Part shown: piece after piece, positions 26,284-34,841 of the stretch
How the letters are laid out: every line of letters begins with the position of its first letter
Position numbering within the stretch: position 1 is the stretch's first letter
Assembly (NCBI RefSeq): GCF_000518805.1
Contig: NZ_JAEH01000001.1
Span: forward strand, 1-64,000
Source of the DNA: Shewanella waksmanii ATCC BAA-643
GTDB taxonomy: Bacteria > Pseudomonadota > Gammaproteobacteria > Enterobacterales > Shewanellaceae
Reading direction: 5' to 3'
DNA: 64,000 nt
Notes under the pieces: model-generated
What the model was told of the DNA's origin: nothing
Database searches by the model: none
What the model saw: only the letters and a program-made list of their open reading frames with translations
Program-made: the position numbers and the translations under genes

Positions 26284-26317
26284 AATCAGTCGGCATAATA
26301 GCTTATACCGACTGATT
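26284..26317. terminator. Hairpin between convergent genes
   Basis: AATCAGTCGG and CCGACTGATT pair around a 14-base loop, between the rightward 125-residue gene and the leftward scsD. A T-run is weak, so it is a probable bidirectional terminator rather than a certain one. Confidence 0.5.
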
Positions 26318-26323
26318 GATAAC

Positions 26324-26854
26324 CTAACTACTGACTAACATACGCCACCACATGCCCGGTAAACTGGTAAAGCCACTGGTAAAATGCTTTATCTCACCTT
26401 CCTTTATCACCATCACCGTGGGGGTCAGTTGCACTGACCATTGGCGGGCAATCTGGTTCTGACTGTCGTTAATGGTGGCAAACTCATACCCATGGTGCTG
26501 CAAGTAGGCATTGAGTTTGGCATCTTCTCCCGAAGCCATCGCCACAGACACCACGGCATAATTATCTGCCATCACATTGACTGCGGGGCTGACAAAGCTG
26601 CAGACAGGGCACCATGTTCCCCAAAAATACACCAAAACGGGCTGCTGGAAACTAAGGGCATTAACGTCGATATGCTGCCCCTGAATACTCGTGGCTGTTA
26701 TTGGCGGTAAATTGGTGCGCGCAATATCTTTGGCGCGCCACCAATCCACCGTCGTCGTGATGATAAGCGCCAAAAACAAAAACACCAATAGCTGCCGTAC
26801 CCAAGCGACAATGCGTTGTAGCCATGTTTGTTTAGCTTTGCTTGTCGATGTCAT
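26324..26854 (-). CDS. scsD: ScsD-like membrane thioredoxin
   Basis: The 176-residue TlpA-like oxidoreductase has an N-terminal membrane anchor (about 19-37) and active site WCPVC (Cys82, Cys85). The thioredoxin domain should face the periplasm. In scs operons ScsD takes electrons from ScsB. Its ATG overlaps the scsC stop by one base, so the two are coupled. Confidence 0.85.
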   Translation of the reverse strand: MTSTSKAKQTWLQRIVAWVRQLLVFLFLALIITTTVDWWRAKDIARTNLPPITATSIQGQHIDVNALSFQQPVLVYFWGTWCPVCSFVSPAVNVMADNYAVVSVAMASGEDAKLNAYLQHHGYEFATINDSQNQIARQWSVQLTPTVMVIKEGEIKHFTSGFTSLPGMWWRMLVSS

Positions 26855-27690
26855 TAACTGCTGGCCTCAATATAATCATCTAAATGCTGTTTTAGCACAT
26901 CATAACTGACCAGTCCGGGAATGATTTTATTACCCATAATGATTGCCGGTGTGCCGCCAATGCCAAGTTCACGCATCAAGTTAAGGTTTGCATCGACAAT
27001 ATCATCCACTTTAGGGTCGGTGTGATTGAGCCAAGGCGTGGTTTTTGTCAAGTTTGCGACCTTGGCAATAGAGTCACTATCAAGACGTCGTGGGCTCGCC
27101 ATCAAGGTATCTTTCACTGCCAAATACTTGCTTGGTTCATTTAGCCAAACGGACTGCGCTAAATCCACTGCTTGTTCTGAGCCCTCGCCTTGCAATGGCA
27201 CCATTTTGACCACCACTTTTAGTTCAGGGTAAGTCGCCATTAACCGATCTAACTCTGGTTCCAACTTTTTACAGTAAGGACAATTAAAGTCGGTAAAGTA
27301 AGCAATCGTCACGCTTGGGTTTTGCGCGCCTTTCCACGGGTCTAATTCAGACTCAAATAGTGCCTGAGTTTTCGCCGCTAAGGCCTGCTGCTGCGCGGCT
27401 TGTGCCGTTTGGCTTTCACGTTGTTGCAAGGCGATTATCGCTTGTTTTAGTAAATCAGGGTCTTCTATTAGCATCTGCTTGACAATAGTCTGCACCGATT
27501 GCTGCTGCGCCTCGGTTAGCGCTTGGTCTTCAGCCTTTGCTGTTGGCGCCGTGAGGCCCTGTAACAGCAAAGCACTGCCACTGACGCCCACTAACAATAC
27601 GCCGCCCAACAAACGTTTTGACCGCCAAGCGGTGGCGAGAAAAGCATAGGTTTTGGCGATGTATTGGCTAACGATTGAGTTGTTGTTCAT
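26854..27690 (-). CDS. scsC: ScsC-like DsbA/DsbG-family protein
   Basis: The 278-residue exported protein has an N-terminal hydrophobic signal/anchor (about 27-47), a helical stalk with many Gln (about 60-110) and a DsbA-type thioredoxin domain with FNCPYCKKLEPE (Cys137, Cys140). A cis-Pro segment GGTPAIIMG follows. Helical N-terminal stalks drive oligomerisation in ScsC of Proteus and others. It likely acts as a disulfide isomerase or copper-stress protein kept reduced by ScsB. Confidence 0.85.
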   Translation of the reverse strand: MNNNSIVSQYIAKTYAFLATAWRSKRLLGGVLLVGVSGSALLLQGLTAPTAKAEDQALTEAQQQSVQTIVKQMLIEDPDLLKQAIIALQQRESQTAQAAQQQALAAKTQALFESELDPWKGAQNPSVTIAYFTDFNCPYCKKLEPELDRLMATYPELKVVVKMVPLQGEGSEQAVDLAQSVWLNEPSKYLAVKDTLMASPRRLDSDSIAKVANLTKTTPWLNHTDPKVDDIVDANLNLMRELGIGGTPAIIMGNKIIPGLVSYDVLKQHLDDYIEASS

Positions 27691-27832
27691 AAAAATACCT
27701 TATCTGCGCGTAAAACACGCGCGACAGGGCAACCCAAAGTCTTTGAGTTGATGACAATTGACCAGACATTCAGGTTGCCAAAAAAATTGACAACATGGCA
27801 TGCGCAGCATGCCATGTGTGAAATGTACTGGT

Positions 27833-29902
27833 TTATTGCGCTGCTGAAGCTTGTGCTATCGCAGCCAAAACTTGATCGCTAGACAAGATGACTGGCAGTG
27901 GGATCCCTTGCGGTGCAGCCGGACCATAGACAATATTAAACGGTACCCCGAACCGATTATGGCTCTGTAAGTAACCGGTAATATGCTCAGACGGCCGAGT
28001 CCAATCGCCCACCATAGTGATGATATCCTCTTGCTTGAGCTGACTGTAAACTGGGTCTTGTAAAATCACTCCCACCTTATTGGCTTTACAGGTAATACAC
28101 CAATCGGCCGTCACATCCACAAACACGGTATTCCCTTGTGCGACTTGCTCAGCAATCATTTGCTCATCGAGCGCGACCCAATCAAGATCGGTCGGTAAGG
28201 TTTGTGCCCAGCGATCACTGGTCATAAAGGCGGCGACACTCACCATAGCAAGTGCGATGCTGACGCTAGCAACCGCAGCCGGCAAGCCCAGTTTTCTGCC
28301 TACCATGACCACAAACATCAAGGCCAATAGCAGGGCTGCAATCCACAAATACAGTGCTGGAACAAAACTGGCGAGCAGACTGATAAGCCACAAACTGGTT
28401 AGCAGTAGCATGCCAGAAAAAGCCAACTTAACTCGGTTCATCCATGCACCTGGTTTCGGAAAATAGCCTGCCAATTGTGGCAAAGCCGCAATCACCAACC
28501 AAGGAAGTGCCATCCCTAAGGCTAAAGCGGTAAAAATCAGCCATAACGTCAGCATATCGGCGCCAAAAGCAAACGCCACAGCCGTGCCTAAAAACGGCGC
28601 GCTGCATGGGGTTGCCAGTAGGGTGGCAAACATGCCCTGCAGGAAATGACCTTGGGTATCGTTGCCACCGGTGCTGGCTAATTTTGTTTGCACACTGGAG
28701 GGTAAATTAATCTCAAATACCCCCAACATGTTAAAGGCAAACACGGCAGTGACGGCAATCATGAAGCCAATAAAATAGGGATTTTGGAACTGCACACCCC
28801 AGCCAATCGCCTGACCACTGACTTTGAGGATCATAATGAATCCTGCTAGCAGCCAAAATGACACTAATATCCCCAGCGCTGAAGCCACAAACTGACGTCT
28901 GATCTGCCCCTGCTCTAATGATGGTGCGCTAATTACACTACTGAGTTTCATCCCCAGAACCGGCAACACACATGGCATCACATTTAATATTAGCCCGCCG
29001 ATTAGGGCAAAGAACAACATGGTCAATAGCCCATGGCTTGCGCTGCTTTGTTGCACGACACCAGATTGCGTACTAACTTGGTATTCAAGCGCTTGCTGCT
29101 GATCAAATACCGTGACATTAAGCTTGATGTCGCTAAGGTTAACTTCCCCTAGCCAATTGCTAGCATCAAACTGTGCCTGCAGCCAGCCCTGCCCTTGTTC
29201 ATCTACAAATTGTGAGATATTGCGTAACTTAAAGGTTGTATCAGGTTCACCATCGACAATCACCGTCGGATTACGCCAGCCATTGTCTTGAGTGCGCACC
29301 TGCAGTATTTGCTGGGCACCATCCCATATAAGGCTGGTTGCATCGCTGCCGTCAGCCTGAACTTGCGGCACGCTGACTTGCGCCTTATTAAAGCTATACA
29401 TCGCCTCGGCATCGGCATTGAGTTGCTCAGCAACAAAGTCCATGTCGATGTCATAGTCGGTCAGCACACATACTGTGGTGCACGAAGATAAGGTGAGCTT
29501 GGCATCAAGGTGAGTATTGGCATTAATATCATCGAGACTCAGCATCAGTGGAAAAGCCACTTGGCCGCGATAGCCAAAGGTCTCTAAACCTAACAATGAA
29601 AATGCTTCTGGTACCGGCCACTGCCAGTCTGTATCGGTAATATTAGTGGAATCTGACCAGGTAATTTTAGGCGCGATCCCACCTTCACCGGGGCTACGCC
29701 AATAGGTTTTCCAGTCGTCTGCTAGCTCGACTTCAAGCACGGCTGGAACACGGTTATTCTGGCGATCAATCTCGCCAGTTAACATTAGTCTCGCTGTCAC
29801 TGGCGGGTGATTAGGGTTGGTCAACCAGCCTGTAGACTGGGCCAAAACACTTTGGGGTAAAATGGCAACAACCATCATCCATAGTGCAATAAAATATCTC
29901 AT
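27833..29902 (-). CDS. scsB: ScsB-like DsbD-family electron transporter
   Basis: From the ATG at 29902 (GGAG six bases upstream) the product has 689 residues: signal peptide ending VLAQS, a periplasmic domain (about 30-270), eight or so membrane helices with PCVLPVLGMK and TPCSAPFLG cysteines, and a C-terminal thioredoxin domain with ADWCITCK. This is the DsbD/ScsB plan that passes cytoplasmic reducing power to periplasmic ScsC and ScsD. An ATG 14 codons earlier lacks a good ribosome site. Confidence 0.88.
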   Translation of the reverse strand: MRYFIALWMMVVAILPQSVLAQSTGWLTNPNHPPVTARLMLTGEIDRQNNRVPAVLEVELADDWKTYWRSPGEGGIAPKITWSDSTNITDTDWQWPVPEAFSLLGLETFGYRGQVAFPLMLSLDDINANTHLDAKLTLSSCTTVCVLTDYDIDMDFVAEQLNADAEAMYSFNKAQVSVPQVQADGSDATSLIWDGAQQILQVRTQDNGWRNPTVIVDGEPDTTFKLRNISQFVDEQGQGWLQAQFDASNWLGEVNLSDIKLNVTVFDQQQALEYQVSTQSGVVQQSSASHGLLTMLFFALIGGLILNVMPCVLPVLGMKLSSVISAPSLEQGQIRRQFVASALGILVSFWLLAGFIMILKVSGQAIGWGVQFQNPYFIGFMIAVTAVFAFNMLGVFEINLPSSVQTKLASTGGNDTQGHFLQGMFATLLATPCSAPFLGTAVAFAFGADMLTLWLIFTALALGMALPWLVIAALPQLAGYFPKPGAWMNRVKLAFSGMLLLTSLWLISLLASFVPALYLWIAALLLALMFVVMVGRKLGLPAAVASVSIALAMVSVAAFMTSDRWAQTLPTDLDWVALDEQMIAEQVAQGNTVFVDVTADWCITCKANKVGVILQDPVYSQLKQEDIITMVGDWTRPSEHITGYLQSHNRFGVPFNIVYGPAAPQGIPLPVILSSDQVLAAIAQASAAQ

Positions 29903-30004
29903 TACTGTCTCCGAGTACGACTCAGGATAACTGGCAGCTAACAACCAATACTGCCTACGATTTGTGGTACAACTTAGGTTTTTGAATCACAACACAGTGA
30001 TGAT

Positions 30005-30382
30005 TTATTCTTGAAAACGGCATAAGGTCAGGTGCACGCGCCTGGGCGGGGCTCGCACCACATTTGATATGATTTGCGAATAGCTATTACGAGTTAAACG
30101 CAATAAGGGCAATAGCAACAGCACCCAAAGGATCGCCACCACACTGGCATTTTCACTGCACACCCGCACAGATTTCTCAGACAACTCACAACTGCTGACA
30201 TCGCTGCTAAGCGCAGGATCAGACAATAAGGTGTCAGATACCGGTACATAGACGGCTGCCAGCAAGACACTTTGCTGCGCAGCTTTAACCAAAAGATTAA
30301 TGCCGCTATTTTGCATCAAACACAATAGCGTGAGCAGCACAAATAAACTGGCCGTAACAGAGTTGGGCTTATGAGCTGACAT
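30005..30382 (-). CDS. scsA: ScsA-like small membrane protein
   Basis: The 125-residue protein has two hydrophobic helices and the C-terminal phrase RAPPRRVHLTLCRFQE. I recall this ending from ScsA (suppressor of copper sensitivity) proteins. It is the first gene of a leftward scsABCD group, about 100 bases before scsB. A TTG 15 codons upstream (30427) is a possible alternative start; neither start has a strong ribosome site. Role in copper tolerance is inferred from the family. Confidence 0.6.
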   Translation of the reverse strand: MSAHKPNSVTASLFVLLTLLCLMQNSGINLLVKAAQQSVLLAAVYVPVSDTLLSDPALSSDVSSCELSEKSVRVCSENASVVAILWVLLLLPLLRLTRNSYSQIISNVVRAPPRRVHLTLCRFQE

Positions 30383-30540
30383 GGGTTTAATCAAGGCGTT
30401 ATGTGTTCTCAATAGCGAGTGCTGCAAAGTGGCGCAGCATAAGTAATTTACACGTTACCCCATAAGACCGGAAGATTGACGATTTAGTTCACCCCAAACT
30501 AAACAAACCATCAAAATGTGAGCTATCGCAATAATCCATA

Positions 30541-30604
30541 GCTCAGAGAAACCACTGCTCAGAAAAACCAGAGCCCAGAGAAACCTTAGCCCAGATAGAC
30601 CCAA
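30541..30604. repeat. Four tandem 16-bp repeats
   Basis: Four imperfect 16-base units begin at 30541, 30557, 30573 and 30589, with consensus GCYCAGARAAACCxxA. They lie in the 450-base gap between scsA and metR. No gene is seen in that gap apart from this and the MetR box. Confidence 0.6.
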
Positions 30605-30844
30605 ACCTAATCAGCGGATTCGGGATAACCCAGCTGGTGCTGACAACCAATATCAGCCAATTAAAGCAGTGAGCAACCAAACAATTTGCATATTGTATAC
30701 AACTTTGTTTTAATATGAGCAGAATTCAGTGTAAACGACATAGCAAGCGTTAGCCCTTTCTGCTACTACCATTGGCATTTTCGCGCCTACAGGTGGATTG
30801 TGCAAGGCCACAGCCTCGCATCGGAATGGATTTCAACGCCAACG

Positions 30845-30857
30845 TGAATGATATTCA
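30845..30857. promoter_or_regulatory. MetR box upstream of metR
   Basis: TGAATGATATTCA matches the MetR consensus TGAA-N5-TTCA exactly and ends 22 bases before the metR ATG. It suggests autoregulation, as known for metR in enterobacteria, although there the site often lies between metE and metR; no metE is seen here. Confidence 0.65.
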
Positions 30858-30879
30858 TGTAGAGATGGAAATATAAATT

Positions 30880-31785
30880 ATGATTGAGCTTCGACACCTA
30901 AGAACATTAGTTGCCCTCAAAGAAAGTGGCAGTCTCGCTGGCGCTGCAAAAAAACGCTTCGTGACTCAGTCTGCCCTGTCCCACCAGATCAAAGAACTGG
31001 AAACCCGTATTAATTCCAGTATCTTTGTGCGCAAAAGCAAACCACTGTCTTTTACCCAAGAGGGCGCACGCCTACTCAATTTGGCCGAAGAGATACTGCC
31101 AAAAGTCATTGAGACTGAAAGCGATCTGCGCAATGGCCTGGAAGATGAGCTTAATAATCTGGCAATTGGCATAGAATGCCATAGCTGTTTTCGTTGGTTG
31201 ATGCCGGTAATGGAGTCTTTCAGGCAGCTGAACCCCCATGTCAATTTAGATTTGTCTAGCCGACATTTGTTCGACTCGCTCAATGCACTAGAGCAAGGCA
31301 CCCTTGATGTGGTGCTGACATCTGATCCGGTACCAGGCAGCGAGCTGGCCTATCAGCACTTATTCGATTTTGAAGTTAAGTTAATTGTCGCAGCCGATCA
31401 CCCCTTTGCTAGCTTGGAATATGTCACGCCGCAGCAACTGCAAGGTGAAACAATATTAAGCTACCCCATGCCTCTATCTCGACTTGATATTCAGCGCCAC
31501 TTTATGGAGCCAGCCGGTCAACAGCTCGGTAAGCAGATCACCTGCGAGTTAACCTTAATGCTATTGCAGCGTATTGCCTGCAACGATGGCATAGCTGCTC
31601 TGCCAAGCTGGTCCAGCAACGAAGCACACGGCTTATCACTTAAGGCAGTTAAGTTAGGCCCTGATGGGCTCAAACGTCCGCTATTTGGTGCCTATCGCAG
31701 TAATAGCCATCACGCAAAGCTTGCTATGCAATGGCTCAGCTTAGTCGCCAAAGAGGGCATCGCTAAGCAGCATAAACTCAATTGA
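30880..31785 (+). CDS. metR: LysR-family methionine regulator MetR
   Basis: The 301-residue LysR protein closely follows MetR of E. coli as I remember it: MIELRHLRTLVALKESGSLA at the start, LFVRK-like IFVRKSKPLSFTQEG, AIGIECHSCFRWL, the LDVVLTSDPVP segment and YPMPLSRLDIQRHFMEPAG. MetR activates metE, metH and metF and senses homocysteine through the C-terminal effector domain. A MetR box lies just upstream. It is monocistronic; metE is not in the window. Confidence 0.88.
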   Translation: MIELRHLRTLVALKESGSLAGAAKKRFVTQSALSHQIKELETRINSSIFVRKSKPLSFTQEGARLLNLAEEILPKVIETESDLRNGLEDELNNLAIGIECHSCFRWLMPVMESFRQLNPHVNLDLSSRHLFDSLNALEQGTLDVVLTSDPVPGSELAYQHLFDFEVKLIVAADHPFASLEYVTPQQLQGETILSYPMPLSRLDIQRHFMEPAGQQLGKQITCELTLMLLQRIACNDGIAALPSWSSNEAHGLSLKAVKLGPDGLKRPLFGAYRSNSHHAKLAMQWLSLVAKEGIAKQHKLN

Positions 31786-31998
31786 TACCTTGGTAGGGTT
31801 TAGGTCATTAGCAGGCAATCTACTTTTTGCTGATGACTATGCCCGACCAATTCACTCTAATTGAAAGCCAATTTAGCTGACTACACTACAAGTCGGCAGG
31901 TAAACGATATATACGTGGTTATCACTTTGTTTTATTTACTTAAACCAAAGCTAAATATAGAATAAATTTCGAACAGCTTGCTTCTCAAGGATGGCTAA

Positions 31999-32253
31999 AT
32001 GTCGTTTATCACAGGGTGTATCCAAAGCGCATTTTGGTTACTGCTGATCCTATCCCCCACCATAGTTTGCGCCCTCACAGGTGCCCTCCTTAGTATTGAA
32101 ATTAGTCAGTTCTCATTATTTGCCACCACCATTGGCGCAGTCATCGGTCTCGGCTTTGGTGGGTTTTGGGCCGAATACATTCGCACAGAAATAGGCTTAG
32201 GCTACTTTCTACGCTGGATATTTAACGCTAATCACATCGATAACGAAGCCTAG
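31999..32253 (+). CDS. Small two-helix membrane protein, unknown
   Basis: The 84-residue product has two hydrophobic stretches (about 10-33 and 36-60) and a short charged tail. AAGGATGGCTAA lies before the ATG. No family is recognised. It is followed at once by the 15-bp minisatellite. Confidence 0.55.
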   Translation: MSFITGCIQSAFWLLLILSPTIVCALTGALLSIEISQFSLFATTIGAVIGLGFGGFWAEYIRTEIGLGYFLRWIFNANHIDNEA

Positions 32254-32266
32254 AAGCGCGCCTGTT

Positions 32267-32385
32267 ATCAATACACCCGGTATCAAACTCCTAGTATCGA
32301 AACCTCTAATATCAAAACCTCTATTATCGAAACACCAAGCATCGAAACACCAAGCATCGAAACACCAAGCATTGAAACAATAGTA
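32267..32385. repeat. 15-bp minisatellite, eight units
   Basis: Eight units of 14-15 bases follow one another. Three are identical (ATCGAAACACCAAGC at 32326, 32341 and 32356); the outer ones have drifted. On the minus strand it gives an open frame with five-residue repeats (AWCFD, NRGFD), which I take as an artefact: it has no ribosome site and runs into the neighbouring gene. Confidence 0.8.
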
Positions 32386-32564
32386 GCGCAGACGTGGCGA
32401 AGGTTTTAGCACTGCGGCCCTGCAATGCAACTTGGCGCAATATGGTAAATCTCACCGCTATTCCTCCCTACAATAGCGACCACTAACACCCACTATGTGG
32501 CCGACAGGTTAGTCAATAAGACCGCTTGCAAAGGCGCAACACTAAATCATTATGAGGAAGCACG

Positions 32565-33010
32565 ATGTACGAACTCACCATCATTTTAGGGCTAATACCA
32601 ATCAGTATAAGAATTTGATCTACTCAGCGCGCTTTTGGCAAACTAATTCAAGGCGAATAACTGAAACAATGGTTGCTCCCTTGTGAGGTTATTCAACGCA
32701 GAAGTAGGTAGCCAAAAACGCGCCAGAATGGCGAGTTTTAGCAGTCCTGATGCTGTGTTAACGAGCTTAACCGTAGAACAACTATGCTCTTCACTCGTTG
32801 CCTTACCTCAGAACCGCTAAACTCTCGCTGAGTGACTAAATGTTTATACTGATTGGTATAATGCTTGGCGGCAGCCAAACTATCGCAGAAACAGAAGTTA
32901 ACAAGCAGTTTGCTTCTATGGCCGAATGTGAACAGCAAGGCCAAGCCCTATCCGCCAAGTTGCAATCCACTGACATTAAAACGATTCAGATTCAATGCGA
33001 ATTTGATTAG
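32565..33010 (+). pseudogene. Small secreted protein gene split by the miniature element
   Basis: ATG at 32565 follows GAGGAAG and reads MYELTIILGL, then meets a 263 bp element plus a TAA duplication. After it the same frame resumes MLGGSQTIAETEVNKQF to a TAG at 33008-33010. Removing 266 bases leaves exactly 60 codons (59 residues): a short hydrophobic leader ending GGSQTIA and a small polar domain with two Cys. No family recognised. As it stands, the second half has no good start. Confidence 0.8.
32596..32858. mobile_element. MITE-like element, copy 2 (263 bp)
   Basis: The ends TACCAATCAGTATAA and TTATACTGATTGGTA are perfect inverted repeats with a TAA duplication (32593-32595 and 32859-32861). 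It is nearly identical to 12230-12505, in the same orientation, with a short internal deletion relative to it. It is non-coding. Near-identity of the copies points to recent activity. Confidence 0.9.
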
Positions 33011-33095
33011 ACCAACAAGGTGGAGCTTAGCCCTGTACATGAGCGCTTAACTCAAGCGCATCACACTGGGCTGAGAAAATGAAACCAGCGAGTCA

Positions 33096-33125
33096 CAAAA
33101 AAGCCTGCATTGCTGCAGGCTTTTT
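33096..33125. terminator. Bidirectional Rho-independent terminator
   Basis: AAAAAGCCTGCA and TGCAGGCTTTTT pair around a 4-base loop, with A-run and T-run on either side. It lies between the rightward broken small gene and the leftward HDOD gene and should stop transcription from both. Confidence 0.9.
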
Positions 33126-33146
33126 GCTGGGCTTGAGTTTTACACT

Positions 33147-33878
33147 TTATAGCGGATTAAGCAGCTGCTTGCGCATCGATAAGACACGACGCAACACTAA
33201 ACCGGGTGAATTAGGGTTGCGTGTCTGACGAAGATTATGGGCCACCATAAACTCATCACGCAGCTCATCATCTAAGCCTAGCGATTCAAACGCTTCTAAT
33301 GTTAGCGTTTGCTTTTGGTTATCGATAATCGACTTGATGATGCTCAATGGGAATGACTCTTCCACTTCCGCGTTAAGGTAAGCAAAAGCCGTCAGTGCAA
33401 TGATTTCACCAAAGACACTAAACAACGCCAAAGTTTGCACTTCATCTGGGTTGATATCGACTCCATCCATCGAGTGTAAGCTATCTACAGCGTCGACAGC
33501 GATCGCTTCGGTAAGTGCCCAATAACCTTGAATCAGCTTCTTGTATGGCTGTGGTAGCTCATCCAGGCGCTCTTTAAGGTAGAAAGTGAATGCATAGCGA
33601 TAGATGTTCACTTGGCCCAAACGCACCAAGGCATCTTTTAAAGATCGATTTTTGGTTCGGTTTACACTCGAGGCGTTTGCCGCAGAGTTACTACGCCACA
33701 GCATATGCGCTGCTAAGGCGGGGTCAGACGAAACAATATCAATTACGTTACGAATATCGCCATCGGCAATAATGGCTTTTTTCAATGGCACTAAAATGCC
33801 GCGACGACCAATAACTTGCTCTTCATTACTGATAATTGCACGTACTTGAGTGAAAACCTGATGCTCAAGATCTGTCAT
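33147..33878 (-). CDS. HDOD-domain protein
   Basis: The 243-residue cytoplasmic protein consists of an HDOD-like helical domain: the segments SSDPALAAHMLWRSNSAANA and SLKDALVRLGQVNIYRYAF are the family hallmarks. Metal-binding His-Asp pairs of true HD phosphohydrolases are not evident, as is usual in HDOD proteins, which act in signalling and stress regulation. It is monocistronic and shares the terminator at 33096. Confidence 0.8.
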   Translation of the reverse strand: MTDLEHQVFTQVRAIISNEEQVIGRRGILVPLKKAIIADGDIRNVIDIVSSDPALAAHMLWRSNSAANASSVNRTKNRSLKDALVRLGQVNIYRYAFTFYLKERLDELPQPYKKLIQGYWALTEAIAVDAVDSLHSMDGVDINPDEVQTLALFSVFGEIIALTAFAYLNAEVEESFPLSIIKSIIDNQKQTLTLEAFESLGLDDELRDEFMVAHNLRQTRNPNSPGLVLRRVLSMRKQLLNPL

Positions 33879-34123
33879 GAGAAGTTCTAAACCTGCTTTA
33901 TTCTATATGGTTGAAACCATTTGTTATCAGCGAATTTACCCACAAAAACCCTATCAGGGTCAAGCTGAATTCAGTCAAATAGGTAGATTAATACGAATTA
34001 TCTACCTCAATACACAAGCGTGATGTATTTAGGTCACACTTTACCGCTTTTAGCCAACGATGTTTCAATTATTCTTAGCCGTTGATTTGCTTAAAAATAG
34101 CGTCCAGTTCTTCACCGTATATA

Positions 34124-34744
34124 CTACAATGCTCCCGCTTGCTGTAGCTGCTGATAAACTTGCTCAGCTAACACTCGATAACCTGCGGCATTTAGATGGA
34201 CAGTGTCAGACTTCATTGCTGGATTCTTTAGCAAATCAGACAAGGTATCTTCTAGCAGTACTAAGTTATTAATATCGGCAAGTTGGCGGTAAAATGAAGC
34301 AGGGCTTAAAAATAATTGCTTACTGGGCACTGCCACCAACACCACATCAATTGCGCGACTTTGCGCTATGCTAATCATAGATTGTAGATTATTTTCCGTG
34401 GCCGCTAAATCTTGATTACGCAAGATATCGTTGCCCCCTTCTAGCAAAATAATCAATTCAGGCGCACTTTGATTTAACACTGACTCAAAACGGGCTAAGC
34501 CCTCCGCGGTTGTTTCCCCTGAAATGCCGGCATTGACTACCTTGCGGCCAGTCAATAAGGCCAACTGACTTGGGTAGTCCTGCCCATCTGCTGCGCCTTT
34601 GCCAAAGGTTAAGCTGTCACCAAAAGCTAAAATCACGCTATCTGATGCCAATGGGGTCAACTTGGGCCCAGAGCAGGCAGACAACAGCAGTATCAATAAA
34701 CTGGCTACAGCCAATTTAACCCAATGGTGCAGAGCTAATCCCAT
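34124..34744 (-). CDS. TesA-like SGNH lipoprotein esterase
   Basis: The 206-residue hydrolase has a lipoprotein signal (LLLSACSG, Cys about residue 24) and the SGNH blocks: GDSLTFG (Ser nucleophile), NAGISGETT (Gly), GGNDIL (Asn) and DTVHLNAAGY (Asp and His). It resembles TesA/arylesterase, a periplasmic thioesterase and lysophospholipase, but TesA itself is soluble, so lipid anchoring is a difference. It follows btuB by 97 bases, with a terminator between. Confidence 0.82.
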   Translation of the reverse strand: MGLALHHWVKLAVASLLILLLSACSGPKLTPLASDSVILAFGDSLTFGKGAADGQDYPSQLALLTGRKVVNAGISGETTAEGLARFESVLNQSAPELIILLEGGNDILRNQDLAATENNLQSMISIAQSRAIDVVLVAVPSKQLFLSPASFYRQLADINNLVLLEDTLSDLLKNPAMKSDTVHLNAAGYRVLAEQVYQQLQQAGAL

Positions 34745-34789
34745 GATCCTATCTCATTTATTTGCGCTTGCGCTCACCATGACGCAAAA

Positions 34790-34814
34790 AAAAGCCAGGC
34801 ACAAGGCCTGGCTT
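34790..34814 (-). terminator. Terminator after btuB
   Basis: On the minus strand AAGCCAGGC and GCCTGGCTT pair around a short loop, followed by eight T. It lies 28 bases after the btuB stop. Confidence 0.85.
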
Positions 34815-34841
34815 CATATGTTTGACTCGCTTTTACTTAAC

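Noticed and set aside
32209..32430. Minus-strand frame with five-residue repeats
   Set aside because: It arises from the 15-bp minisatellite and overlaps the end of the small membrane protein gene.
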